A DNA stretch of 48,113 bases, taken from Mycobacterium sp. Its GTDB lineage: Bacteria; Actinomycetota; Actinomycetes; Mycobacteriales; Mycobacteriaceae. The stretch is taken from assembly GCA_023264765.1 (NCBI GenBank), contig JAHFVC010000008.1, forward strand, positions 1 to 48,113, read 5' to 3'. Under the pieces are notes generated by a model that saw only the letters and a program-made list of their open reading frames with translations, did no database searches and was not told the origin of the DNA. Both the position numbers and the translations under genes were made by a program. Shown piece after piece: positions 8,915 to 17,247 of the stretch (position 1 is its first letter; the number at the start of each line of letters is the position of its first letter).

Positions 8915-10423
8915 TCAGAGCGCGATATTGATGGCTTTCGTCTGGGTGTATTCGGCGATGGCGCCCTCGCCCAGTTCGCGGCCCCAGCCGGATTGTTTGT
9001 AGCCGCCGAACGGCAGCGCGGTGTCGAACGCGTTATGACAGTTGACCCACACGGTTCCGGCCTTGATCTGGGCGGCGACCTCGTGGGCGGTGGAGACGTC
9101 GCGGGTCCAGACGCTGGCGGCCAGGCCATATGGGGTGTCGTTCGCGGCCGCTTTGACACCGCGTTCTCGGTTGAACGGGACGGCGACCGCGACCGGCCCG
9201 AAGATCTCCTCGCGGTAGACGCTGAAGTCATCGCGTACGTCGACCAAGAGCGTCGGCTGCACGTAGAAGCCGGCGTCGCCGTGCCGGCCGCCACCGGCCA
9301 GCGCGCGGGCGCCCTGCTCCAGGCCGGCGTCCAGGTAGCCGGTCACCTTGGCGAGCTGTTCGCGCGACACCAGCGGGCCGATGTCATTGGTGGGGTCCAG
9401 GCCGGGACCGATGCGCAGGCCTGCCGCGTGCTCGGCGACACCGGCGGTGAACTCGTCGAAGATGGTGTCCTCGACGAGCAGCCGGGTGCCCGCGGTGCAG
9501 GTCTGACCGTGGTTGAACAGGAATCCGCCGGCCACGCCCGGGATCGCGGCCGCCAGATCGGCGTCGGCGAACACCACCTGCGGGCTCTTGCCACCGAGTT
9601 CGAGGGAAACCTTCTTGAGGTTGCCCGAGGCGGCGTTGACGATCTTCTTGCCGACCTCGGTGGACCCGGTGAAGGCGACCTTGTCGACGTCCGGGTGTGC
9701 GGACAGCGCCGCGCCGACGTCCCCGAATCCGGTCAGCAGGTTGAACACCCCGTCGGGCACACCGGCTTCGGCGATCACCTGGGCCAGCAGCACCGCGGTC
9801 AGCGGGGTCTGCTCGGCCGGCTTGAGGATGACGGTGTTGCCGCAGGCCAGCGCGGGTGCGACCTTGAAAGCAGCCATCACCAGGGGGAAGTTCCACGGGA
9901 TGATCTGCGCGCAGACGCCGACCGGTTCGCGCAGCGTGAAGGCGTGGAAGCGACCACCCGGCGCCCACGGCACCGAGACCGGGACGGTACGGCCCTCGAT
10001 CTTGGTGGCCCAGCCCGCGTAGTAGTAGAAGATCTCGGCAGCCCACGTCACGTCCACGGCTTTGGCGACGGCCACCGACTTGCCGTTGTCGATGCTCTCC
10101 AGCTCGGCGAACTGGTCGGCGCGGGCCGTGATGCCCTCGGCGATCCGCCAGATCATCCGCTGCCGTTCGGCCGGGGTCATGGCCGGCCACGGCCCGTTCT
10201 CGAAGGCGCGGCGGGCGGCGCCGACCGCGCGTTCGACGTCTTCGACACCGGCGTGCGGGACGGTGGTGATGACCTGCTCGGTGGCGGGATCCACGGTGTC
10301 GAAGCGTCGGCCGGAGAGCGCGTCGACCCATTGACCGTCGAGGTACATGTGCCGGGGCGCCGAGATGAATTCGGCGGTGCGCGGGTCCAGAGCCGGGCTC
10401 AGCAAGGTTGTCATGCAGGCCAT
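8915..10423 (-). CDS. NAD-dependent aldehyde dehydrogenase (phenylacetaldehyde dehydrogenase-like)
   Basis: 502-residue aldehyde dehydrogenase, oxidising an aldehyde to the acid with NAD(P). It shows the family landmarks in order: IIPWNFPLVMAAFK (about residue 170), the cofactor loop GSTEVGKKI (about 250), the general-base Glu in LELGGKSPQ (about 275), the nucleophilic Cys in GQTCTAG (about 309) and EIFGPVA (about 405). The C-terminal NCHNAFDTALPFGGYKQSG resembles phenylacetaldehyde dehydrogenases. Start is uncertain between ATG at 10423 and ATG at 10414; neither has a strong ribosome-binding site. It lies between two amine-locus permeases, shares their 11-bp upstream element, and would consume the aldehyde made by the amine oxidase. 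The exact aldehyde is inferred. Confidence 0.92.
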   Translation of the reverse strand: MACMTTLLSPALDPRTAEFISAPRHMYLDGQWVDALSGRRFDTVDPATEQVITTVPHAGVEDVERAVGAARRAFENGPWPAMTPAERQRMIWRIAEGITARADQFAELESIDNGKSVAVAKAVDVTWAAEIFYYYAGWATKIEGRTVPVSVPWAPGGRFHAFTLREPVGVCAQIIPWNFPLVMAAFKVAPALACGNTVILKPAEQTPLTAVLLAQVIAEAGVPDGVFNLLTGFGDVGAALSAHPDVDKVAFTGSTEVGKKIVNAASGNLKKVSLELGGKSPQVVFADADLAAAIPGVAGGFLFNHGQTCTAGTRLLVEDTIFDEFTAGVAEHAAGLRIGPGLDPTNDIGPLVSREQLAKVTGYLDAGLEQGARALAGGGRHGDAGFYVQPTLLVDVRDDFSVYREEIFGPVAVAVPFNRERGVKAAANDTPYGLAASVWTRDVSTAHEVAAQIKAGTVWVNCHNAFDTALPFGGYKQSGWGRELGEGAIAEYTQTKAINIAL

Positions 10424-10484
10424 GATTACGCGCCGATGTGGTCTGCGTCACCACTAATTTCTAATGGGTTTCCGGGTGAATTCT

Positions 10485-10592
10485 ATTCTCATTTGGAATG
10501 TCCTTGCCATTCTCATTCGGACGCCCAGAATTCGCAGTTGGCGGGCGCGGGCGGCGTTCTCCGGTGTGCCAGGACCGACGGATTCTCATTTG
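10485..10592. promoter_or_regulatory. Three ATTCTCATTTG elements in the divergent ALDH/permease promoter
   Basis: Exact copies of ATTCTCATTTG lie at 10485-10495 and 10582-10592, with a one-mismatch copy (ATTCTCATTCG) at 10509-10519, 24 bp after the first. They occupy the 231-bp region between the leftward aldehyde dehydrogenase (start 10414/10423) and the rightward APC permease (start 10655). A weaker resemblance (TTTCTAATGGG) is at 10458. Together with the inverted pair at 8868-8903 they define one regulon. The IclR protein encoded at 12109 is the nearest candidate regulator. Confidence 0.7.
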
Positions 10593-10654
10593 AAGTTCGC
10601 GAAGATTTACCTGACAACGGTGTGGGCGGTGAGCCGATCGGTTACGTTGCCGGA

Positions 10655-12112
10655 ATGAGTGGCAGACGGGCGATCAGAAGTAGGTCGCCGGTCTCGGGGT
10701 TACGACGGGCGCAGCTGTCGTTCACCCAGGTGCTGGGACAGTCCGTGTCGGCGGTGGCACCGTCGGCGGTGATGGTGACCCTGCCCGCGTTGGTCATCCC
10801 CGCGGCCGGGCACGCGACCCTACCGGTGTTCGTGGCCACCGCGCTGTTGATGGCGGCCGTCGGTTACTGCGTCACCCAGTTCTCCACCCGGATGGTCGCC
10901 GTCAGCGGGCTCTACAGCTACACCGTCAAGGGGTTGGGACCGCTACCCGGCATCGCCGCCGGCTGGTCGGTGGTGATGGGTTACGCGGCGGCGGCGATGG
11001 CCAGCACCCTCGGCGCGGCAAGCTATCTCACCGCCCTGCTGGGCCGCCTGGGCGTGCCCGATGGCCGGCCGGCCATCGCCGTGCTGGCGGTGCTGGTCGG
11101 GATTCTCGCGTGGGCGTTGATGGTGCGCGGCATCCGGTTGTCGGCCCGCATCTCGCTGACGGTCGAGGTGTTCGCCATCGCGGTGGCCGCCGCGGTGCTG
11201 GTGATCGCCTTCACCGGTTCGGTCACCGGCGGCCATGACCCACCGAGAATGCCCGCCCCCGAAGATCATTCGGCGCTGGGCTTCGCGCTGCTGTTGGCGA
11301 TCACGTCCTACGTGGGATTCGAGAGCGCGGGCACGGTCGCGCGCGAGGCGCAACGTCCGTTCGTCACGGTGACCCGCGCGGTCCGGTGGTCGCCGCTGGC
11401 GCTCGGCGTGCTCTACACCTTCGCCGCGGCGATGCAGTCGACCGGGACCATCAGGGCGGGAATCGGTTCCGTGCCCATCGTGCTGACCCTGCCGGACAAC
11501 GCGGGCGCCGCGTCGGCGCTGCTGTCCATCGTGATGGAACTGGGGATCACCGCGTCGTGGTTCGCCTGCGTCATCGGGTCCACCACCGCACTGTCACGCA
11601 CGTTGTTCGCGATGGGTCGCGAGGGCGTGCTGCCCGCGCGGGTCGGCCGGGCCCATCCGGTGTACCGCACCCCGCATGTGGCGCTGAGCCTGGTGATTCC
11701 GGTCATCGTGGCCGTCCCGGTCGGTTATCTGTTCATCGCGGGGTCCAGCCGCGAGGTGCTCGTCGGCCTGCTCGCGCTGTCCGCCCACGGCTACATCGGC
11801 GCCTACCTGCTGGTGTGCCTGGCCGCCCCGGCCTTCCTGCGCCGGATCGGCGAACTGACCCGCACCCCGCTGGTCATCGGGATGGCCGCGGCGGCCGTCA
11901 TGGTCGCCATCATCTGCTGGGCCGCCTTGACGGTGGCCTCGCCGGTGTGGATCGCCACCGCGGTGTATGCCGCCCTGCTGGCAACGGGTTTCGTCGCATT
12001 CGGCCTGCGCCGTCGCAGCGTGCCCGATCTGCCTGAGCGGGTCGGGGTGTTCGACGAGACGGTGGCCGGTGACGTGTTCGCCGACTACAACCCGTGGGAG
12101 GTGCGCCGGTGA
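10655..12112 (+). CDS. APC-superfamily permease, second of the amine locus
   Basis: 485-residue APC permease with about twelve membrane helices; the motif SYVGFESAGTVAREAQRP (about residues 219-236) is the counterpart of the conserved TM6-loop segment of this superfamily. ATG at 10655 gives the natural N-terminus just before the first hydrophobic segment; an open frame reaching back to 8912 overlaps aldehyde dehydrogenase on the other strand and is not coding. The stop TGA overlaps the IclR GTG start (GTGA, 12109-12112), so the two are translationally coupled. It is only distantly like the other permease here (7348-8805), so it may take a different amine or the derived acid; that is inference. 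Confidence 0.88.
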   Translation: MSGRRAIRSRSPVSGLRRAQLSFTQVLGQSVSAVAPSAVMVTLPALVIPAAGHATLPVFVATALLMAAVGYCVTQFSTRMVAVSGLYSYTVKGLGPLPGIAAGWSVVMGYAAAAMASTLGAASYLTALLGRLGVPDGRPAIAVLAVLVGILAWALMVRGIRLSARISLTVEVFAIAVAAAVLVIAFTGSVTGGHDPPRMPAPEDHSALGFALLLAITSYVGFESAGTVAREAQRPFVTVTRAVRWSPLALGVLYTFAAAMQSTGTIRAGIGSVPIVLTLPDNAGAASALLSIVMELGITASWFACVIGSTTALSRTLFAMGREGVLPARVGRAHPVYRTPHVALSLVIPVIVAVPVGYLFIAGSSREVLVGLLALSAHGYIGAYLLVCLAAPAFLRRIGELTRTPLVIGMAAAAVMVAIICWAALTVASPVWIATAVYAALLATGFVAFGLRRRSVPDLPERVGVFDETVAGDVFADYNPWEVRR

Positions 12113-12861
12113 GCCCAACCGATGGCGCCCTGTCCGGCCGCCAGCCCAAGGCTGTGCAGAGCGCGCTGCAGGTGCTCGAAGCGGTTGCACTGGCGGGCGC
12201 GGGAGTGACGGCCAAGGAGATCGCGGATCGGCTCGGCATGCCGTCGGCGACCACCTACCGGTTGTTGAATCTGCTTGTCGCCGATGGCTATATCGTGCGT
12301 CTGCCGGACCTCTCCGGGTTTTCGCTGGGCCCGCGGATGGGGGTACTGATCGACGCGGCGGTGTCGCCGACGGTGTGCACGGCGGCCCGGGATGTGCTGG
12401 CCGAGTTGCGGTTGTCGGTGCGCTTCGGCGTGCACTTGTTCTACTTCACCAATACCTCGGTGCGGCTGGCCGATTCCGACGACGAATACCCGCCACCCGC
12501 CGACGAGTCGGTGCTGAACCATCACCTGCACGCGTGTGCCGTCGGGAAGCTTTTGCTGGCCGAGAAGCGCGATATCGACGCCCTGCTCACGTCGCCCCTG
12601 CACGGCCTGACCGGGCGCACCGTGACGTCGAGATCGCTTCTGGTGCAACAGCTGGACGACGTCCGCGATCAGGATGCGGCCACCCAGAGCGGCGAGTTGC
12701 GGGAGGATTCGGCGTGCGTCGCGGTCCCCGTGCGCTCCCCGGCGGGCGCGTTGGTGGCCGCGGTGGCGATGTCCGCACGCGCCGAGCAGGATCAGCTCCT
12801 GACCAAACAGGTTCCCGTGCTGCGGGAATGTGCGGCCCGGCTGCGCCCGCTATTGGCCTAG
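12109..12861 (+). CDS. IclR-family transcriptional regulator
   Basis: 250-residue IclR-type regulator: an N-terminal winged helix-turn-helix (about residues 10-70, with VTAKEIADRLGMPSATTYRLL) and a C-terminal effector-binding domain (HLHACAVGKLLLAE near 140 and a late ACVAVPVRSPAG segment). GTG at 12109 is chosen because it overlaps the permease stop by 4 nt; a GTG at 12094 is the alternative. It is the best local candidate to bind the ATTCTCATTTG elements and to sense an amine or aryl acid. It could instead serve the neighbouring sugar-acid locus, since IclR proteins often control aldarate and aromatic catabolism. Its 3' end overlaps the convergent MFS gene by 4 bp. Confidence 0.9.
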   Translation: MSPTDGALSGRQPKAVQSALQVLEAVALAGAGVTAKEIADRLGMPSATTYRLLNLLVADGYIVRLPDLSGFSLGPRMGVLIDAAVSPTVCTAARDVLAELRLSVRFGVHLFYFTNTSVRLADSDDEYPPPADESVLNHHLHACAVGKLLLAEKRDIDALLTSPLHGLTGRTVTSRSLLVQQLDDVRDQDAATQSGELREDSACVAVPVRSPAGALVAAVAMSARAEQDQLLTKQVPVLRECAARLRPLLA

Positions 12862-14237
12862 CGCGCGGCCGGCTCCAGGTCGGCGATCTCGAGGCGCTTG
12901 ATCGGCCCGACCACCACGAGGTAGCAGAACAGTGCCAGCACCGCGCTGAGCCCGACGTAGAGCAGTGCCAGGTCGAACGAACCCTGGGTTTTGACCAGGT
13001 AGCCGATCACGATCGGGGTGGTGATGGCGGCCAGGCTGCCGAACGTGTTGAACACACCGCCGGACAGACCCGCGATCTCCTTGGGTGCGGTGTCGGCAAC
13101 CACGGCCCAGCCGAGCGCGCCGAGACCCTTGCCGAAGAACGACACCGCCATGAGCAGCACCACGAGCCAGGATGCGTCGACGTAGTTGCAGCCGATGATG
13201 ACGGTTGCCAGCAGCAGCCCGACCACGATGGGCAGCTTGCGTGCCTTGGTCTGCGACCAGCCGTGGCGCATCAGCCCGTCGGACAGCACGCCGCCCAGGA
13301 TGCCGCCGATGAAGCCGCAGATGGCGGGCAGCGAAGCGATGAAGCCGGCCTTGAGGATCGACATGTGGCGCTCTTGCACCAGGTACACCGGGAACCAGGT
13401 CAGGAAGAACCACGTGATGGTGTTGATGAAGTACTGGCCGAAGTAGACGCCCAGCATCATCCGGTTCTTCAGCAGTGCCTTGACGTAGTGAAGTTGCTTG
13501 GTGCCGTTGGCTTCTGCCGGCGCGGTGCCGCCGGCGTCCATGTCCACCAGGGCGCCGCCGTCGCGGATGTAGTCGAATTCGGCCTTGCTCAACCGAGGAT
13601 GGTTACGCGGCGCATAGATGACGACCAGCCACAGCAGTCCGAACACCACGCCGATGCCGCCGACGATGGTGAAGACGTGCTCCCAGCCCGCGGCCACCAC
13701 CAGCCAGCCCATCAAGGGAGAGAACGCGGCGGTGGCGAAATACTGCGCGGAGTTGAAGATGGCCGCGGCGGTACCACGCTCCTTGGTAGGGAACCAGGCG
13801 GCGACGATGCGCGAATTACCCGGGAACGACGGGCCTTCGGCCAAGCCGACCAGCAGTCGCAGCAGGAACAGCAGACCGACGGCGGTGCCCATCGAGAAGT
13901 TGCCGACAAACCCTTGGCAGACGGTGAAGATGGACCAGGACAGGATGGCCCCGCAGTAGACCTTCTTGGATCCGTAGCGGTCCAGCAGCCAGCCGGCCGG
14001 GATCTGGGCGATCAGGTAGGACCAGCCGAACGCGGAGAAGATGTAGCCGAGCGTCACCGCGTCGATGCCGAGGGCATCCTGGATGGCGTCGCCGGCCATC
14101 GAGATGGTCGACCGGTCGGCGTAGTTGATGACGGTGACGGCGAACAGCATCGCGAGGATGACGTAGCGGACGTGGCCGGCTTTCGCGGCCGGCGCGCGAC
14201 GCTGACTGTCGGCTTGCGCCGTGGTGGCGGGATTCAT
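12858..14237 (-). CDS. MFS aldarate transporter (GudP/GarP-like anion:cation symporter)
   Basis: 459-residue major facilitator with twelve predicted helices, belonging by sequence to the anion:cation symporter family that includes glucarate/galactarate carriers. Visible marks are the N-terminal INYADRSTISMAG segment, GWLLDRYGSKKV between TM2 and TM3, and AEGPSFPGNSRIVAAWFP. ATG at 14237 has an AAGGAG Shine-Dalgarno about 5 nt upstream. It is divergent from the talarate/galactarate dehydratase gene across a 192-bp region, so import and first catabolic step are probably co-regulated. The substrate, galactarate, talarate or glucarate, is inferred from that neighbour. Confidence 0.88.
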   Translation of the reverse strand: MNPATTAQADSQRRAPAAKAGHVRYVILAMLFAVTVINYADRSTISMAGDAIQDALGIDAVTLGYIFSAFGWSYLIAQIPAGWLLDRYGSKKVYCGAILSWSIFTVCQGFVGNFSMGTAVGLLFLLRLLVGLAEGPSFPGNSRIVAAWFPTKERGTAAAIFNSAQYFATAAFSPLMGWLVVAAGWEHVFTIVGGIGVVFGLLWLVVIYAPRNHPRLSKAEFDYIRDGGALVDMDAGGTAPAEANGTKQLHYVKALLKNRMMLGVYFGQYFINTITWFFLTWFPVYLVQERHMSILKAGFIASLPAICGFIGGILGGVLSDGLMRHGWSQTKARKLPIVVGLLLATVIIGCNYVDASWLVVLLMAVSFFGKGLGALGWAVVADTAPKEIAGLSGGVFNTFGSLAAITTPIVIGYLVKTQGSFDLALLYVGLSAVLALFCYLVVVGPIKRLEIADLEPAAR

Positions 14238-14342
14238 CGGAACTCCTTGCGTGGCTCAGGTCACATCGTGACCCCGGCCGACTCTAGGCACCCGGATACA
14301 TTCCCGTCCAAGCCCGATTAGGTATCTGTCAATGCAGTCCGG

Positions 14343-14361
14343 GCATGAATCATTTTCATGC
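14343..14361. promoter_or_regulatory. Inverted repeat GCATGAA-N5-TTCATGC in the divergent aldarate promoter
   Basis: GCATGAA (14343-14349) and TTCATGC (14355-14361) form a 7-bp perfect dyad in the 192-bp region between the MFS transporter (start 14237) and the dehydratase (start 14430). Position and symmetry suit a regulator controlling both; the protein that binds it is not identified. Confidence 0.5.
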
Positions 14362-14429
14362 GCCCGTTGCATCAATAGATCCACAATCGGTGTTGGACTG
14401 AATTGGACGGCCTCCCTACCGTGGACTCC

Positions 14430-15614
14430 ATGACGATGAGCAGTGCCCTCAGCGCGCCCGACGCGGCGATCAAAGCCCTGGCCGCCGGCGCGGCCACCCA
14501 GGACCGCATCGAGCGGGTCACGCTCTCGTCGGTGACCCTGCCGCTGCAGAACCCGATCAGCGACGCCAAGGTGCTCACCGGCCGGCAGAAGCCGATGACC
14601 GAGGTCGCGTTTCTGTTCGCCGAGATCCACACCGCCGACGGTCATTCCGGCATCGGGTTCAGCTACTCCAAGCGCGCCGGCGGACCCGCCCAGTTCGCCC
14701 ACGCCCGCGAGGTGGCTCCCGTACTGATCGGCGAGGACCCCAACGACATAGCCAAGATCTGGACCAAGCTGGTCTGGGCCGGCGCCTCGGTGGGTCGTAG
14801 CGGCGTCGCGACGCAGGCCATCGCCGCCTTCGACATCGCGCTGTGGGATCTCAAGGCCAAGCGTGCCAACCTGCCGATCGCCAAGCTGATCGGCAGCCAC
14901 CGCGATTCCGTGCCGACCTACAACACCTCGGGCGGGTTCCTGCACACGCCCATCGAGCAGGTGTTGGAGAACGCCTCGGCCGCGCTGTCCAGCGGCATCG
15001 GTGGCATCAAGATCAAGGTGGGCCAACCTGATTGGCGCACCGACATCGCCCGGCTGGAGAAGGTCCGCGAGCACCTCGGCGACGATGTACCGCTGATGGT
15101 CGACGCCAACCAGCAGTGGGACCGGCCCACCGCGATGCGCATGGGTCGCATCTTGGAGAAGTTCAACCTGGTCTGGATCGAAGAGCCGCTCGATGCCTAC
15201 GACGCCGAGGGCCACGCACATCTGGCCCGCGCCCTGGACACCTCGATCGCCACCGGCGAGATGCTGGCCAGCGTGGGTGAGCATCAGCGGCTCATCGACG
15301 CCGACTCCGTCGACATCATCCAGCCCGACGCCCCGCGCATCGGCGGTATCACCCAGTTCCTCAAGCTCTCCACGCTGGCCGAGCAGAAGTTCCTGCAACT
15401 GGCACCGCATTTCGCGATGGAGATCCATCTGCACCTGGCCGCCACCTACCCGCACGGTGTGTGGGTGGAGCACTTCGACTGGCTGGACCCGCTGTTCAAC
15501 GAACACCTGGAGATCAGCGACGGCCGGATGCACCTGTCAGACCGTCCCGGTCTGGGCTTCACCCTCAGCGAGCAGGCCCGCGCCTGGACCGTCGGGACCG
15601 CCGACTTCAGCTGA
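14430..15614 (+). CDS. L-talarate/galactarate dehydratase (enolase superfamily)
   Basis: 394-residue member of the mandelate racemase subgroup that closely follows the characterised talarate/galactarate dehydratase of Salmonella: ISDAKVLTGRQKP, GFSYSKRAGG, WAGASVGRSG and YNTSGGFLHTP all occur in the same order. Catalytic features are the KxK base (IKIKVG, about residues 192-196), three Mg ligands (Asp in VDANQQW about 224, Glu in WIEEPL about 251, Glu in TGEM about 277) and the catalytic His in APHFAMEIH (about 327). The likely reaction dehydrates the aldarate to 5-keto-4-deoxyglucarate. ATG at 14430 was chosen over an upstream TTG at 14403. No downstream aldolase or dehydratase of the pathway is nearby, so later steps must be encoded elsewhere. 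Confidence 0.9.
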   Translation: MTMSSALSAPDAAIKALAAGAATQDRIERVTLSSVTLPLQNPISDAKVLTGRQKPMTEVAFLFAEIHTADGHSGIGFSYSKRAGGPAQFAHAREVAPVLIGEDPNDIAKIWTKLVWAGASVGRSGVATQAIAAFDIALWDLKAKRANLPIAKLIGSHRDSVPTYNTSGGFLHTPIEQVLENASAALSSGIGGIKIKVGQPDWRTDIARLEKVREHLGDDVPLMVDANQQWDRPTAMRMGRILEKFNLVWIEEPLDAYDAEGHAHLARALDTSIATGEMLASVGEHQRLIDADSVDIIQPDAPRIGGITQFLKLSTLAEQKFLQLAPHFAMEIHLHLAATYPHGVWVEHFDWLDPLFNEHLEISDGRMHLSDRPGLGFTLSEQARAWTVGTADFS

Positions 15615-17247
15615 GCCCGAGGATCTGCACGCTCTCCTCGCGCATCTGCACCTTGCGGATCTTGCCGGTGACGGTCATCGGGAACTCGTCGACCAGGTGG
15701 ACGTAACGAGGGATCTTGTAGTGCGCCAGCCTGCCCTCGGCGAACGCTCGAATGGCTTTGGCGTCCAACGGTTGCGCGCCTGGCTTCATCTTGATCCAGA
15801 CACAGATCTCCTCACCGTACTTCGCGTCGGGGACGCCGATCACCTGGGCGTCCTCGATCTCTGGATGCGTGTAGAGGAACTCCTCGACCTCGCGCGGGTA
15901 GACGTTCTCCCCACCGCGGATCACCATGTCCTTGATCCGGCCGACGACGGTGCAGTAGCCGTCCTCCCGCATCACCGCGAGATCGCCGGTGTGCATCCAC
16001 CCGTCGGCATCGATGGCCTCGGTGTTGTATTCGCGACCTCCGGTCGCGGGCGGATTTCCGCCTCCATCCCAGTAGCCGAGCATCACCGAGTAGCCGCGGG
16101 TGCAGAACTCGCCGGGCTGCCCGCGTTCGACGATGACGCCGGTCTCCGGGTCGACGATCTTCACCTCGACATGCGGGTGGGCCCGGCCGATGGTCGCGGT
16201 GCGCCGGTCCAGATCGTCGTCGTGCAGGGTCTGGCACGACACCGGCGACGTCTCGGTCATGCCGTAACAGATGGCCACCTCGGACATGTTCATGTCGTTG
16301 ATGCAGCGCTTCATCACCTCGATGGGGCAGACAGCGCCGGCCATCACGCCGGTGCGCAGGCTGGACAGGTCGGTCTCCGGGAACGACGGGTGGTTCTGCA
16401 TGGCGATGAACATCGTCGGTACCCCGTAGACGCCGGTACAGCGCTCCTGCTCAACAGCTATCAGGGTCAGCGCGGGATCGAACCCCGGCGCAGGGATCAC
16501 CATCGTCACGCCGTGGGTGGTGCAGCCCAGGTTGCCCATCACCATGCCGAAGCAGTGATAGAAGGGCACCGGGATGCACAGCCGGTCGCCGGGCTTGAGA
16601 TTGATCCCCTCGGTGACGAAGAACCCATTGTTCAGGATGTTGCGGTGCGACAAGGTGGCCCCTTTGGGGAAACCCGTCGTGCCGGAGGTGTATTGGATGT
16701 TGATCGGATCGGTGTTGGCCAAGGTCTGTTGCCGCGCCGCGAGTTCCTCGGGTGTGACGGCACCGGAGCGCAGCGTGTCCCAGTCGGCGGTCCCCAGGAA
16801 GATCACCTCGGTCAGCGCCGGCGCGTCACTGCGCACAGCCTCCACCATCGCCACATAGTCGGAACTCTTGAAATCGGTGGCCGAGATCAGCATCCGCACC
16901 CCCGACTGGTTGAGCACGTAGGCCAGTTCGTGGGTGCGGTAGGCAGGGTTGATGTTGACCAGGATCGCGCCGATCTTGGCGGTCGCGTACTGCACGATGG
17001 TCCACTCGGAACGGTTCGGCGACCACATGCCCACCCGATCGCCCTTGGCGATCCCCCGGGACAGCAGCCCCCTTGCCACCAGGTCGATCTCGTCGTTGAG
17101 TTCGCGGTAGGTCCACCGCGAGCCTTGCGCACAATCGACCAGGGCTTCGATGTCCGGGTGGGCTGCCGCGGTGCGCTCGAAGTTGGCTCCGATGGTCTCT
17201 TCGAGGATCGGCACGGTGGTAGGCCCGGCGTCGTAGCTCGTCGTCAT
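15607..17247 (-). CDS. Acyl-CoA synthetase (AMP-binding), FadD35-like
   Basis: 546-residue adenylate-forming enzyme that activates a carboxylic acid to acyl-CoA through an acyl-AMP. The AMP-binding P-loop is YTSGTTGFPKG (about residues 184-194), the adenine motif is YGMTETSPVS (about 328), the hinge is GRIKDMVIRGGENVYP (about 433) and the C-terminal catalytic Lys is in TVTGKIRK (about 530). The length is full. Its ATG overlaps the stop of the upstream synthetase gene (ATGA, 17244-17247), so both are made together. The sequence resembles medium-chain synthetases of the FadD35 type; the substrate is not determined. The 3' end overlaps the convergent dehydratase by 8 bp. Confidence 0.9.
   Translation of the reverse strand: MTTSYDAGPTTVPILEETIGANFERTAAAHPDIEALVDCAQGSRWTYRELNDEIDLVARGLLSRGIAKGDRVGMWSPNRSEWTIVQYATAKIGAILVNINPAYRTHELAYVLNQSGVRMLISATDFKSSDYVAMVEAVRSDAPALTEVIFLGTADWDTLRSGAVTPEELAARQQTLANTDPINIQYTSGTTGFPKGATLSHRNILNNGFFVTEGINLKPGDRLCIPVPFYHCFGMVMGNLGCTTHGVTMVIPAPGFDPALTLIAVEQERCTGVYGVPTMFIAMQNHPSFPETDLSSLRTGVMAGAVCPIEVMKRCINDMNMSEVAICYGMTETSPVSCQTLHDDDLDRRTATIGRAHPHVEVKIVDPETGVIVERGQPGEFCTRGYSVMLGYWDGGGNPPATGGREYNTEAIDADGWMHTGDLAVMREDGYCTVVGRIKDMVIRGGENVYPREVEEFLYTHPEIEDAQVIGVPDAKYGEEICVWIKMKPGAQPLDAKAIRAFAEGRLAHYKIPRYVHLVDEFPMTVTGKIRKVQMREESVQILGLS

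Noticed and set aside
8912-10654. Long open frame running upstream of the second APC permease through the whole aldehyde dehydrogenase region
   Set aside because: It is the GC-rich mirror frame of aldehyde dehydrogenase, with no family resemblance; the permease N-terminus starts at 10655.
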